DNA from: Granulicella arctica
GTDB lineage: Bacteria > Acidobacteriota > Terriglobia > Terriglobales > Acidobacteriaceae
NCBI RefSeq assembly: GCF_025685605.1
Contig: NZ_JAGTUT010000001.1
Span: 2,976,001 to 3,040,000 of the forward strand
Reading direction: 5' to 3'
DNA length: 64,000 nucleotides
Made by a program: the position numbers and the translations under genes. Below, one piece after another: positions 1 through 8,566 of this stretch (the first letter of the stretch is position 1; each line of letters opens with the position of its first letter). The notes below the pieces were generated by a model that was not told the origin of the DNA, searched no databases, and was given only the letters and a program-made list of their open reading frames with translations.

Positions 1-165
1 GAAGGTCTGCAGCAACTCCTCGACCTTCGAAGTGATTCGGATCTGGTGAGCCTGCAGTTCGTCCACTCTTTCAAGTGCACGTTCAAGAGCAGTGGCCTCG
101 TTTCGAAGAGGGGTAGACCGTCTTTTGGCTGCCGTAACAAGCTGCGAACGCGTATGTTTCGACAT
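1..165 (-). CDS. Small charged coiled-coil protein, 3' end outside the window
   Basis: Partial gene entering from the left edge: 55 codons are visible, starting MSKHTRSQLV at an ATG at 165, and the end lies beyond base 1. The visible part is rich in Lys, Arg, Glu and Leu, with a heptad-like stretch (TALERALERVDELQAH) that suggests a helix or coiled coil. A basic N-terminus followed by an acidic helix is compatible with a small DNA- or protein-binding factor, but no family is recognised. A GGCGGGG tract lies just upstream of the ATG as a possible ribosome site. Function unknown; the open frame and helix pattern are the only support. Confidence 0.5.
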   Translation of the reverse strand, partial: MSKHTRSQLVTAAKRRSTPLRNEATALERALERVDELQAHQIRITSKVEELLQTF

Positions 166-412
166 GTCTGCCCCGCCTAAGATTTGAGAATGTCAGCGAA
201 GCGCTGGGGGAACATTCCTCATTAGGAAGAGATCACAACCCTAGGGTGAGCGTAGAACAATTCCTCTGTCATGTAAACGACATTGCGCTTGCCACCGACT
301 AAAGCGTGGCGACCGAATGCTGCTTTGGTGGGAAGAATCGACACCTTGAATTGAATCGAGTTTTTATTTCAAGGAAGAAATCAGTGCAAGTGCATGGAAG
401 AAAACGGGGATG

Positions 413-432
413 GGGGACGATCCACCGTCTCC
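413..432 (-). terminator. Weak hairpin after the HPF-like gene
   Basis: GGGGACG (413-419) and CGTCTCC (426-432) form a 7-bp stem with one G-T wobble and a 6-nt loop, 17 nt past the stop of the HPF-like gene. On the minus strand a T-rich stretch follows only about 10 nt later, so terminator activity is uncertain. Confidence 0.3.
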
Positions 433-448
433 TTACCTCTCCCCAGCT

Positions 449-784
449 TTATTCCACGGCGAGAATGGGACGTCTTCCCTCAATCCGGCCGAAGGTTGAA
501 TCAAGAAGGCGCTGCATCTTGTGAGCAGCCCCAGTCACCGCAATCACCAAGTCGGGAGAGTCCGCTGTAACAGTAAGCGACTGGTGATCTTTGGGCCGCG
601 CTTCGAGCAGACGCCGTTTCGTTCGTGGGCCGGCTTTGAAGGCGTGTTCATCGCTGAGATGGGCCTCTACACGGGTAGGGTTTGGATCGAACCGGTTAAG
701 AATCCGGTTGACCTCTGTGTTGACGAAGTTCGAGAGTTTACGGTGAAGCAAGATATGTTTGTCGCTGTTGACCAGAATCTACAT
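449..784 (-). pseudogene. HPF/RaiA-family ribosome-associated protein, stop at codon 2
   Basis: The translated product matches the HPF/RaiA (sigma-54 modulation) fold: a conserved block RVEAHLSDEHAFKAG, then RRLLEARPKDHQSLTV, and a C-terminal AAHKMQRLLDSTFGR. These proteins bind the 30S subunit and stabilise idle ribosomes. The natural start is the ATG at 784-782, behind a good ribosome site (AAGGAGAAGAG). The next codon is TAG (781-779) where CAG would give the usual MQILVNSD start. Translation could restart at TTG (751), giving 100 residues that lack the first beta strand, so the gene is either inactive or weakly expressed. One C-to-T change explains the defect. The family call is firm; functional status is not. 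Confidence 0.7.
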
Positions 785-957
785 CGATCTCTTCTCCTTG
801 ATTGCGGTTGTCGGTCGTTAGGTCTCTCCTTGTTTCTGGCCCTATTAGACTCCTCTTTCCGTACACGTGAAGGCTCTTGAAGAAGCTCCAACATACGCGT
901 AGTCTGCATCGAACGTTCCAATCACTGACTTGCTGCAAGCCGCAGAAGAGAGGAAGC

Positions 958-1275
958 ATGTCCTTATCAGGACCCACCACCAACCACAACGAGATCCGCA
1001 TCTGGGCTGAATCCCACCAGATTGTGCCGACAGAGCTTCTGCCCCATGTACTCGATCACGAGCCGGCAGAGCTGCGCATGATGCTCGCCGGACAGGCGAA
1101 CGGACATCCCGATATCAAGGTACTTACGTGGGAGGAGTTCTTTCTCAAATTCGACAGCCTGGGATTGACCTTCGTATACGACGACGAGAGAGCTGGCTAT
1201 AACGAGATCCTTCAGATCGAAGAGAAATCACCCTATCGACCTCCAAAGTATCGACCAGCTCATGTCAAACATTGA
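958..1275 (+). CDS. Hypothetical protein, 105 aa
   Basis: Begins MSLSGPTTNHNEIRIWAE at ATG 958, preceded by GAGAGGAAGC, which decides this start over in-frame options further upstream. The product is acidic and soluble, with no signal peptide or membrane segment. It contains a run of Glu/Asp-rich helices (ELLPHVLDHEPAELRMML) and a C-terminal segment ending RPPKYRPAHVKH. No family is recognised. It is a single gene, convergent with the histidine kinase that ends 12 bp downstream on the other strand. Good codon structure and ribosome site support a real gene; function unknown. Confidence 0.6.
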   Translation: MSLSGPTTNHNEIRIWAESHQIVPTELLPHVLDHEPAELRMMLAGQANGHPDIKVLTWEEFFLKFDSLGLTFVYDDERAGYNEILQIEEKSPYRPPKYRPAHVKH

Positions 1276-1287
1276 AGGATGAAGAAG

Positions 1288-2073
1288 TTAGGCGGGAAGC
1301 GAAACTCTAAAGGTGGTTCCACTCTTTCCTGCGCGGACACTGCTGCGGACTCGTATTCTGCCGCGGTGATGTTCGACGATCTTGCGTACGAGCGAAAGAC
1401 CGATTCCAGTCCCGGTCTGGTCTTTGGTCGTAAAGAACGGTTCAAAGATCTGGGCCATGTCTGCTGCAGGAATACCCTGGCCGCTATCGGAAACGATGAG
1501 ATGGACTTCGTTCTGCCGCTTTCGCAAGCGAAGACAAAGGCTGCCTTCCATGGGCAGCGCGTCCAGCGCATTCGCAAGGAGATTCGAGAGAACCTGGAGC
1601 AGTTCGGTGCGATAGACCTCAACATAAAGATCCTCGGGCAGATCCTTAACGAGTTGGATCTTCCTGCCGTCGATGGTCCTCTGGTGAATGCGCACAGCAG
1701 ACTTCATCAGATCTGCTAAATCTGTCGACTTTGGAGATGGGGAGGATCGTGCAAATCCGAGTGTCTGGCTGGCGATATGGTTCAGCGTGGCGATCTGTTC
1801 TTCAGCGAGGCGCATAAACTGCCGCACTTTTGCAGGGCTTTCGGCCTCTTCATTCGCGAGAAAGACCAAGTTCCCCAATGCTTCCAAAGGATTTCTAATC
1901 TCATGCAGCACTTCCAGGGCGAGATGTTCAGCCGTCGCGTGACTTCCTGTCCGTTGCGACGACCGTTCCGGCGTCGCTGGCTGTGTCTGCGTGCTGAGGA
2001 TATTGTCCAACATGCTGTTTAGTTCAACCTTTTCAAATAATGCTTCGGACGCTGGTTTCCACTCGTCAGTCAC
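1288..2073 (-). CDS. Sensor histidine kinase, soluble, no input domain
   Basis: 261 residues from GTG 2073. The order is that of a minimal HisKA-HATPase_c kinase: H-box LHEIRNPLEAL with phospho-acceptor His57, N-box NLLANALDALP, G1 box VSDSGQGIP, F-box FEPFFTTK and G2 box GTGIGLSL near the C-terminus. No membrane helix or PAS/GAF domain is visible, so it should act in the cytoplasm and take its signal through a partner. It is the last gene of a minus-strand group RR (3216) - small protein (2742) - pseudo-receiver (2562) - kinase, which suggests those upstream proteins are its partners. The start has only a weak ribosome site and no alternative ATG, GTG or TTG is available upstream in frame. 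Confidence 0.85.
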   Translation of the reverse strand: MTDEWKPASEALFEKVELNSMLDNILSTQTQPATPERSSQRTGSHATAEHLALEVLHEIRNPLEALGNLVFLANEEAESPAKVRQFMRLAEEQIATLNHIASQTLGFARSSPSPKSTDLADLMKSAVRIHQRTIDGRKIQLVKDLPEDLYVEVYRTELLQVLSNLLANALDALPMEGSLCLRLRKRQNEVHLIVSDSGQGIPAADMAQIFEPFFTTKDQTGTGIGLSLVRKIVEHHRGRIRVRSSVRAGKSGTTFRVSLPA

Positions 2074-2130
2074 CCAGCTCCGTACGATGCCTAAATCATC
2101 TGCTTTGTCGTGTATGTGACAAAGGCAAGA

Positions 2131-2562
2131 CTAGCCCTGTGAAACTGGTAGATCGAGTGTGGCTGCCGCGAGGAGCCGTTCGACCGCCGCAAGGAGCGTT
2201 CTTGGTCCCTCGAAAGCACTGACTACTTCTTCGCGGGAGCCAAGAGACCCTAAGGGGGTGTTGGCTGTGAGGACAAGGTTTTTCATCTGGGGTCTCAGGG
2301 CATGTGCTTTCAAAAGGGAAGCGTCGCTTTCTTCAGGAGAGAGCGTATGACAGAGGGCGAAGAGGACAATGGGCTCGGTAGCCAGGATCTGTTCTACATC
2401 TGAGAGCTCCGTCGTTGTACGGACCTTCAGTCCAGCGCGCTCCAGAACCCAACGGCGAGTTTCGAGTAAGCGATCATCACGACCGTATACCAGGATGGCG
2501 GCGGCCGACTCATCCTGTTCTCCTCCCGCGATTTGTAAATCCTGCACCGGATCATTCTGCAC
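2131..2562 (-). CDS. Receiver-like protein without phospho-acceptor Asp
   Basis: 143 residues from GTG 2562. The alternation of hydrophobic strands and helices is that of a CheY-type receiver: ILVYGRDDRLLETRRWVL at the first strand, with the acidic pair kept. The position where the phosphorylated Asp should follow strand 3 reads IVLFALCHTLS, with no Asp, and no conserved Lys is clear. It is therefore probably a pseudo-receiver, a protein-interaction module rather than a phosphorylated switch. It lies between the small protein gene and the kinase in the same operon. The first 50 codons recur in a truncated copy at 40030-40181. Fold assignment is by pattern only. Confidence 0.6.
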   Translation of the reverse strand: MQNDPVQDLQIAGGEQDESAAAILVYGRDDRLLETRRWVLERAGLKVRTTTELSDVEQILATEPIVLFALCHTLSPEESDASLLKAHALRPQMKNLVLTANTPLGSLGSREEVVSAFEGPRTLLAAVERLLAAATLDLPVSQG

Positions 2563-2568
2563 TTAGTC

Positions 2569-2742
2569 TCAAACCTCATCGCCTTCTTCGACAATCGCTA
2601 CGTTGTTGTCCTGATCTCTCACGTCAAACAGAAACTGCCCATGGAAAAGTGTAGCTGTCTCGTTCGAGAAGTGGATCAGGAGCGCGCCGTCCTCCATTAC
2701 ATCTGCAGCAACGACATCGATGCGGTTCTTCTTTTCAGCCAT
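2569..2742 (-). CDS. Small acidic protein of a duplicated module, 57 aa
   Basis: Starts MAEKKNRIDVVAADVMEDG at ATG 2742, chosen because GAGGTGGAC sits just upstream. An in-frame ATG seven codons earlier (2763) lacks a ribosome site. The pattern 'basic start, DxxxxDG-(A/I)LIxF-x-hydrophobic, LFxxQFLFxxR' suggests a single small beta domain. A near-identical copy lies at 40182-40361, and the product at 58348-58551 (DGIIVTFDDGKFAVVSASSLYA) has the same layout. It sits between the response regulator and the pseudo-receiver, only 6 bp before the latter, so it is co-transcribed with the signalling genes. Function unknown; an adaptor for the two-component proteins is only a guess from context. Confidence 0.65.
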   Translation of the reverse strand: MAEKKNRIDVVAADVMEDGALLIHFSNETATLFHGQFLFDVRDQDNNVAIVEEGDEV

Positions 2743-2808
2743 GTCCACCTCATTGCAAGGCATTGTCGTAAAGGTTGGCGAGATTGAAGCTCGCCTAGTT
2801 AGTCGGCC

Positions 2809-3216
2809 CTACATAGTAGAAAGTTGGTTCGGATTGTCTATGGTCTGTTGTTCCCGTAAACGGCGGAGGAGATCTGTCGGGTGAACTGGCTTGGAGAGCA
2901 AGCTGAAGTTGTGTCCCTGGTCACGAGCTGCGCGCAGCAGGTCTGCCGTTTGAGCCTGTCCCGAAAAGAGCATTACCTTGCACTTTGGACAGAGGAGTTG
3001 AAGTCGAATCGCCAGGTCGATGCCTGAGAGTTGCGGCATCACGACATCGGATATCAGCAAGTCCGGGGCGTCTACGCCTGCGGCCACCAGTGCTTGCAGA
3101 GGATCGAAAAAGGCGGTTGCGGAATAGCCGCTTTTTTCGAGAATGGTCGCGAGAGTTCGAGCGATGATCTGCTCATCATCTACAACAAAAACACGAGGCC
3201 GCTTCAGTTCGGGCAA
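2809..3216 (-). CDS. Single-domain response regulator (CheY-like)
   Basis: 135 residues, all receiver domain: RVFVVDDEQII (Asp13, Asp14), phospho-acceptor Asp57 in LLISDVVMP, Ser86 in LFSGQA and Lys110 in LLSKPVHP. All switch residues are present and there is no output domain, so it must act by binding a partner. It is the first gene of the RR - small protein - pseudo-receiver - kinase group and is the probable phosphate acceptor of that kinase. The annotated start is TTG 3216. No ATG is available, and comparison with the copy at 40428 shows the frame breaks upstream, which supports a start near here. It is part of a 1.2-kb duplication. Confidence 0.85.
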   Translation of the reverse strand: MPELKRPRVFVVDDEQIIARTLATILEKSGYSATAFFDPLQALVAAGVDAPDLLISDVVMPQLSGIDLAIRLQLLCPKCKVMLFSGQAQTADLLRAARDQGHNFSLLSKPVHPTDLLRRLREQQTIDNPNQLSTM

Positions 3217-4493
3217 TGGAGCGCTACTTTCGACAAGCGGAAGAAGGATTGAACCTGCGTGGGAAAAGCTTTCTCAAGTTCTTCTCTTTCGAGGAGGGAA
3301 CCTTAGCCTATTACGTGGCATTAGGGCTGTCTGTCCTGTTGCCTACAAAGGAAGACGGATAGCTTCCCGACCCAAGTTCCTCCGGCACGCAGACATGCGT
3401 ATGAACCAGAGGCTAGACCTTGATTTCTCCACGTCATGTCTTAGAAAACGGCAGCACCAAGCCTCGGAAAACTAATCGGCCAAGCCGGTTCTTCCCACCT
3501 CAATGATCCTTCGACGCAGCCCGGCTGTTACTCGCAAAACTGGGAGGCCGCAGTGCGTGAACTCTGCGCGGCCCGTTCGATTCTGACGTTGATCCGTCGC
3601 AGTGACCACTTGGAAAAAACTCAAAGATCGTCCTTGCAGATATCGCCTCTTAACGCGCTTGATGATCGGTGCTACGCGCAACGCGAAAGTGCTTGCGTCA
3701 CGAAGCGCGTTGAAGAGCCCGCTCCGCTGGGTGGCTGGGCGCCGGTTTGGCAAACATGTATGCCTGCAGCTCACTACAGTTCCACGACCCGAGAAGCGGA
3801 GCCTATTCGCTTGTTTCGACTCCCTCCGCGACGGTTGTAAGCCCAAGTTCTTATCCAAAGCTGAAGAACGGAGCGGCATATCGCCGCGGCCATCGTAACC
3901 GCGGCGATATTGCGTGAATGTATGGTCGATCGTGATCGTGTCCATGAGAAAACGGGAGAGGTAATGGAGACCCGAATATCCTGTTACCGAAGTCGTCAAT
4001 CGCGATACGAACACTAGGTTGCTTGAGAACTCCGAGGGATGTTTCGGCAAGCAGTCAATTGTCGATGAGCAATGATTCCGTTGTTGTCCCGGTAGATTCG
4101 AGCGGATGACGCCGCCGTATCGGTGAACCAGGTTTTAGATGATGATCAGGTCAAGGCTGCGGTGTGATCAACCGTCAGTCCGGACGCAGCGAGATTTGCA
4201 ATGCGCTTCGCCGAACGAAAATCCTAAGAAGCAACTCTTCACCATGGCGTAAAGAAGGCTTGCCATCGTGCGATTGAATTGCGCTTTAGAGCTCATACAT
4301 TTCATTTGCACCACGGTTTGTTGATTGCACGAATGCGCTGCGATTGATGGGCAACTTCATCCAAGACGGAACGCTCGTACCCAGGACGAACTTAAGTTGT
4401 TTAGCTTGTATTTCAAACCCACCAAGCTAAGTATTGATTAGAACGCGCCCGCTCTTGGCGCATCCCTCCCTAACCGCATTTGTGGAGTTTTCT
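3217..4493. other. 1.3-kb stretch without a credible gene
   Basis: Contains the decaying outer part of duplication copy A (to about 3600) and a strong hairpin at 3878-3910. An open frame on the minus strand at 3472-4050 reads as Arg- and Thr-rich low-quality protein and shares a block with the non-coding part of copy B, so I treat it as non-coding. The last 60 bases before 4494 should hold the promoter and ribosome site of the ferritin-like gene. Confidence 0.5.
3878..3910. other. Perfect 12-bp inverted repeat
   Basis: ATATCGCCGCGG (3878-3889) is followed by a 9-nt loop and its exact reverse complement CCGCGGCGATAT (3899-3910). No T-run follows on either strand and no gene ends nearby, so it is not an obvious terminator. 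It could be a protein-binding site or the hairpin of an RNA. Confidence 0.6.
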
Positions 4494-5387
4494 GTGTCTC
4501 AATATAAATTCAAATCTCTCCTCTGCCCGACGGAATCCGTGACAGAGGAGCAACTGGCAACTGATCGGAAGTTGCTCGCCTTCGATCGTTCGATTGCTCA
4601 TCTCAATCGTCGCAGTTTTCTCTCTGTCCTCGCCGCTGCAACGGCGATGACAGCGATCTCCGGCGGACGGCCGGCATATGCACAAACGACTACGCCGGGA
4701 ATCACTGACGTGCTGAACTTCGCCTTAAATCTCGAATATCTCGAAGCGAACTTCTACTTATATGCGTCGTCAGGAACCGGTCTCTCGGCGACCGATATGG
4801 GGACTGGCGGAGTTGCGGTGACGGGTGCTCCTGCCAAGCTGACGCTCGATGCGCCCACGATGGCTGTGGCGCAGGCCCTCGCGCAGGACGAGAAGAATCA
4901 TGTCGAACTTCTCCGTGGCGCCATCACGACCCTCGGTGGAACTCCGATTGCGCAGCCAGCCATCAATCTCGCAGCGATGGGGGCGATCACGACTCAGGCA
5001 CAGTTTCTGGCGGCAGCGAGACAATTCACAGCCCTTGGCGGCTCGGCGTACATCGGCTCGGCACAGCTGCTCGTAAGCAATACTTCTGTTTTGACCACAG
5101 CTTCCCAGATTCTTGGCGCCGAGGGCCAACATGCGGGTGCATTGAACTATCTGTGTGCCGTTCAGGGCGTGACAAGTCCGGCAATCGACGCGCAGGATGT
5201 GCCACCATCGCAGACTAACTATTTCACAGTTGATTTTGTGAACGCACTCTCACCGTCTCGCAACACGTCTCAGGTGTTGGGTGTCGTCTATGCCGTCTCA
5301 AAACCGACAACGACCAATCCGGCGACCGGCGTGACGATGGGCGGCTTCTTTCCCAATGGTGTCAACGGAACGGTGAAATCCACCTAG
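4494..5387 (+). CDS. Tat-exported ferritin-like domain protein
   Basis: 297 residues from GTG 4494. This start is preferred over TTG 4434 because GGAG lies eight bases upstream and the N-terminus then aligns with the neighbouring paralogue (both begin MSQ). A twin-arginine motif, NRRSFLSV, precedes a hydrophobic stretch and an AYA-Q cleavage site, predicting folded export. The mature part is a ferritin-like four-helix domain with paired carboxylate helices: FALNLEYLEANFYLY, then DEKNHVELLRG, a later ILGAEGQHAGAL, and a conserved C-terminus GGFFPNGVNG. Members of this group (desiccation-related PCC13-62-like) are often exported; their metal chemistry is poorly known. It is followed by a paralogue 89 bp downstream. 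Confidence 0.8.
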   Translation: MSQYKFKSLLCPTESVTEEQLATDRKLLAFDRSIAHLNRRSFLSVLAAATAMTAISGGRPAYAQTTTPGITDVLNFALNLEYLEANFYLYASSGTGLSATDMGTGGVAVTGAPAKLTLDAPTMAVAQALAQDEKNHVELLRGAITTLGGTPIAQPAINLAAMGAITTQAQFLAAARQFTALGGSAYIGSAQLLVSNTSVLTTASQILGAEGQHAGALNYLCAVQGVTSPAIDAQDVPPSQTNYFTVDFVNALSPSRNTSQVLGVVYAVSKPTTTNPATGVTMGGFFPNGVNGTVKST

Positions 5388-5476
5388 TTGACCTTAGCGA
5401 TGCCCCACTTGGTATACATCAGCACCCACTTCTCTCTCGATCCACCACACGATCTATTGCCCTGGAGGCAACTTAC

Positions 5477-6409
5477 ATGTCTCAGCTACTGAATGAACTG
5501 GATTCACTTACAGAAACCCAAGAACACGTCACTGCCTCCAAGGCAGAACGCGTCGTCGAGGGACGCGCTGTCTCGCTGATGAGCCGTCGCAACTTCTTCA
5601 ACTCGATCAGTGCGGTTGGGTCACTCGCAGCCGGGGGCGTCTTGATTGGCTGCAGCGACAGTCCCAGCCCGGTAACGACGCCTCCCACAACGACCCCAAC
5701 ACCAACAACCACTCCGACGCCGACTGCAGCTCCTCCATCTGTCTTCGACGTCCTAAATTTTGCCTTGAACCTTGAGTACCTTGAGGCCACTTTCTATCTC
5801 TACGTGACGACTGGTAGCGGCTTATCGACAGCGGACATGGGCTCCAACCCAGGAACCGTGACAGGCGGTGCGAAGGTAACCTTCACCAACTCCGTGGTTT
5901 CGAGCGCTGCGGCGCAAATTGCCATACACGAGCGCGAGCATGTCGAGTTCCTACGGGCCACGATTCTGGCAGCTGGTGGAACACCGGTGAGCATGCCGAA
6001 TCTGAATCTTACCGCCATGGGCGCTGTCACATCGGACGCTACGTTCCTTGCACTCGCGCGTCAGTTCGAGGGTGTGGGCATTAGCGCTTACGCGGGCGGT
6101 GCGCAGTACCTCACTTCAAACACGGCCGCTCTGACCTATGCTGCACAGATCCTGCATACAGAGTCACAGCATGAAAGCTTCCTGCGGCAACTCTGCATCA
6201 GCCTTGGAGTAACCTCGCCTGCGGCTGATTCACAGGACATCCCACCCACAGCGACTGCCGTCTTCAACACAAGCGCCACAACCGGACTTTATCCAGTCAG
6301 AACAACTTCACAGGTGCTTCAAATCGTGTACGGGGCTGCGGGCAAGACAGGCGTCACCTTGGGCGGGTTTTTCCCGAATGGGCTGAACGGAAACATCAAG
6401 TCGACCTAA
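5477..6409 (+). CDS. Ferritin-like lipoprotein, paralogue of the preceding gene
   Basis: 310 residues from ATG 5477 with a strong ribosome site (TGGAGGC). The N-terminus has SRRNFFNS (twin-arginine) followed by a lipobox-like LIGC at about residue 58, so the protein is probably exported folded and lipid-anchored. A linker of about 20 Thr/Pro residues leads to a ferritin-like domain with FALNLEYLEATFYLY, HEREHVEFLRA, HTESQHESFL and the same C-terminal GGFFPNGLNG as its neighbour. Domain identity to the upstream protein is obvious, so the pair arose by tandem duplication and then took different anchoring. A perfect terminator follows, so the two genes probably form one transcript. Confidence 0.8.
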   Translation: MSQLLNELDSLTETQEHVTASKAERVVEGRAVSLMSRRNFFNSISAVGSLAAGGVLIGCSDSPSPVTTPPTTTPTPTTTPTPTAAPPSVFDVLNFALNLEYLEATFYLYVTTGSGLSTADMGSNPGTVTGGAKVTFTNSVVSSAAAQIAIHEREHVEFLRATILAAGGTPVSMPNLNLTAMGAVTSDATFLALARQFEGVGISAYAGGAQYLTSNTAALTYAAQILHTESQHESFLRQLCISLGVTSPAADSQDIPPTATAVFNTSATTGLYPVRTTSQVLQIVYGAAGKTGVTLGGFFPNGLNGNIKST

Positions 6410-6430
6410 CAATTGTTGCAGCCGAACCGA

Positions 6431-6463
6431 AAAGAGCCGACCTAATCATGGTCGGCTCTTTCG
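6431..6463 (+). terminator. Intrinsic terminator of the ferritin-like pair
   Basis: AAAGAGCCGACC (6431-6442), a 7-nt loop, and GGTCGGCTCTTT (6450-6461) form a perfect 12-bp stem ending in T residues, 22 bp after the second ferritin-like gene. Confidence 0.85.
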
Positions 6464-6588
6464 TTGCTAACTTGCCAGAATTGAGATTGAGATCGGCGCG
6501 CTCGGGAGCTACTGAAGCATTAGGGGATATGAACACTTGAACCGCCGCTACCGGAGCCTCCTATGGGCGACTCCGGTCCCATGAGTTC

Positions 6589-7830
6589 TCAAGGAACCAG
6601 AGTCCTGGTGGTTGTTGGAAAGATGCGTCCGTCTGTCGTCGGATTGATGGTGGACTGCCACGGATCGATCACGATCTTGGTGACACCATCTTCCTTCTTC
6701 TGCCACTTCGCGTACATGTCCGGTGCCTGATCGATACCCACGATGTGTGAGATCAGGAAGCTTGGATCGATGTCCCCTGCCTCGACATGGGCGAGCAGCG
6801 GCTTGAGGAGTTTGTGCATGTGGGTCTGCCCCATCGCCATGTGGATGCCCTTGCCGAAAGCTGCTCCGAAGTTCACCTTGTCAAGGACACCGCCGTAGAC
6901 ACCGGGAATAGACAGGGTTCCCCCTTTGCGGATCGCTTGGATTGCCTGGCGCAGAACGAACGGCCGATCCGTTTCAAGTTTAAGCGTCTGCTTGACCTTG
7001 TCATAGAGGCCGGCTGCGGAGTGAGAATGGGCTTCGATGCCCACGCAGTCGATGCAGCTGTCGGGCCCCACGCCACCGCTTAGATCGCGAAGCGCTTCAA
7101 TGATGGAAACATCATCCTTGCTGTAATCAATGGTGATAGCACCGACCTTGCGGGCGAGCGCGAGCCGTTCGGGAAAGCGATCGATGGCAATGACCTTGCC
7201 TGCACCGAGCATGTAGGCGCTGGCTATGGCAAAGAGCCCCACCGGCCCGCAGCCCCAGACGGAAACGGTGTCACCCGGCTTGATGTTCGCGTTGACGGCA
7301 CCCTGGTAGCCAGTCGGGAAGATGTCAGAAAGAAAGAGGACCTTGTCATCGGGAAGATCATTCTCAATCTTAAGGGGACCGACATCGGCGAAAGGAACGC
7401 GGACATATTGAGCTTGTCCCCCCGCATATCCGCCGTAGATGTGCGAGTAGCCAAAGAGGGCAGACCCGGAGTAGCCGTACATGGTCTCAGCGATATGGGC
7501 GTTCGGATTGGTGTTATCACAGAGACTCCAGAGGTCGCCTTTGCAAAAGAGACAGTTGCCGCAGGCGATCGTGAAAGGGATGACAACCCGGTCGCCGCGC
7601 TTCAGGTTCTTGACGCCTCTGCCGACCTCCTCGACGATACCCATGAACTCATGGCCGAGGATGTCTCCGGATTCCATCGTTGGAATCAGCCCACCATAGA
7701 GATGAAGATCGCTGCCGCAGATAGCGGTACGTGTGACCTTGATGATTGCGTCCCGGGGATTGATGATCTGAGGATCGGCAACGTCATGGACTTCGATTGA
7801 TTCTTTTCCCATCCAACAAACAGCTTTCAT
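6589..7830 (-). CDS. Zinc-dependent alcohol dehydrogenase (formaldehyde-dehydrogenase-like)
   Basis: 413 residues from ATG 7830 with GGAGGAAGT upstream. Medium-chain dehydrogenase: catalytic-zinc ligand Cys38 in CGSDLH, His60-Glu61 in LGHEFMG, structural-zinc cysteines in [16 protein letters not shown], and Rossmann motif [11 protein letters not shown] followed by an acidic residue (AIDRF) that favours NAD. The length and the long insert after the Cys cluster (a glycine-rich, tyrosine-rich loop) fit the glutathione-independent formaldehyde dehydrogenase group, which oxidises alcohols or aldehydes. It is the downstream partner of an SRPBCC gene 39 bp away and of a broken SDR, all on the minus strand, which suggests a shared redox or stress role. 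Substrate is not readable from sequence. Confidence 0.85.
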   Translation of the reverse strand: MKAVCWMGKESIEVHDVADPQIINPRDAIIKVTRTAICGSDLHLYGGLIPTMESGDILGHEFMGIVEEVGRGVKNLKRGDRVVIPFTIACGNCLFCKGDLWSLCDNTNPNAHIAETMYGYSGSALFGYSHIYGGYAGGQAQYVRVPFADVGPLKIENDLPDDKVLFLSDIFPTGYQGAVNANIKPGDTVSVWGCGPVGLFAIASAYMLGAGKVIAIDRFPERLALARKVGAITIDYSKDDVSIIEALRDLSGGVGPDSCIDCVGIEAHSHSAAGLYDKVKQTLKLETDRPFVLRQAIQAIRKGGTLSIPGVYGGVLDKVNFGAAFGKGIHMAMGQTHMHKLLKPLLAHVEAGDIDPSFLISHIVGIDQAPDMYAKWQKKEDGVTKIVIDPWQSTINPTTDGRIFPTTTRTLVP

Positions 7831-7869
7831 ACTTCCTCCATGTGCTTCAATGTGGACCGTGCCTGCGAT

Positions 7870-8532
7870 TTACTCCTGCTCGCTGGTGCCCGGGGGCGTA
7901 GGATTTGTCTCACCGTACATCCACTCCTTGACGCCGCCGCTGACTCCGCGCGGGCCATGAGACTGCCCTCTGACCGAAGGAATCTCCCCGGCTTCAACAA
8001 TCTGTTTGAAGTGGCGCAAATCTTCAATCACGATCTGCTTCGGACTACGCTTGGCGATACCTGCAAGAGCATTTCCAAGAGACCCGAGAGGAACTTTGAC
8101 GGCCTGGGTCAGGGTCACGAGCGTGCCGCGATTTGCGAGTGTTGGGACGAAGGTTACCGTGCCGGACTGGTGAACGTCGCCTCCGGTGGAACGCCAGGAG
8201 ATCTTCTCGCCGGAGATATCTTCAGTGATCTCGGAGTCGAACTCGACGCGCTTGCCGTCCTGGTCCTCGGGGTCACCCATGATCCAGTGGCTGGTCGTGG
8301 GTCCGGTGCGGGAAACTGAAACGACACCTTCCTGCCATCGTGGGAAGAGGGTCACGTCGCTCCAGAGTTCGTACAGTTCGGCAGGCTTGCCTTGGATGGT
8401 CTGGGCGGCGGAGGCGGTAACCACGCCATCTTCCTTACTATTGGGCAACGCGACGTACTCGCTGCCACTTTGAGGAACGGGATAGGTATCCGGTTCCGGG
8501 GTGATTTCTCGGCTAAGAATCGAGGTGATCAT
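7870..8532 (-). CDS. SRPBCC-family protein (polyketide cyclase/dehydrase type)
   Basis: 220 residues from ATG 8532, chosen for CAGGAGACCCC just upstream (an ATG 15 codons earlier overlaps the SDR end and has no ribosome site). The core reads VTASAAQTIQGKPAELYELW, LFPRWQEGVVSV, GKRVEFDSEIT and KISWRSTGG, the usual order of a START/SRPBCC helix-grip domain that holds a hydrophobic ligand. A C-terminal Gly/Pro-rich tail (about 40 residues) is extra. No signal peptide. It sits in a minus-strand run with the SDR upstream and the alcohol dehydrogenase downstream. Ligand unknown. Confidence 0.75.
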   Translation of the reverse strand: MITSILSREITPEPDTYPVPQSGSEYVALPNSKEDGVVTASAAQTIQGKPAELYELWSDVTLFPRWQEGVVSVSRTGPTTSHWIMGDPEDQDGKRVEFDSEITEDISGEKISWRSTGGDVHQSGTVTFVPTLANRGTLVTLTQAVKVPLGSLGNALAGIAKRSPKQIVIEDLRHFKQIVEAGEIPSVRGQSHGPRGVSGGVKEWMYGETNPTPPGTSEQE

Positions 8533-8566
8533 GGGGTCTCCTGTTGGACAGCGAGGTTTGGGTGAT

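Larger units (their letters stand above)
2407..3600. repeat. Copy A of a 1.2-kb direct duplication
   Basis: Bases 2407 to about 3600 recur at 40029-41220 in the same orientation, 37.6 kb away. The match is nearly perfect through the small protein gene and the C-terminal half of the response regulator (about 2640-2990). It becomes patchy past 3240, where only scattered blocks such as the one near 3540-3600 remain. Copy A keeps the full pseudo-receiver and kinase; copy B does not. Confidence 0.8.

Noticed and set aside
3472..4050. 192-codon minus-strand open frame
   Set aside because: Arg/Thr-rich, no ribosome site or family pattern; part of it is shared with non-coding DNA of copy B.
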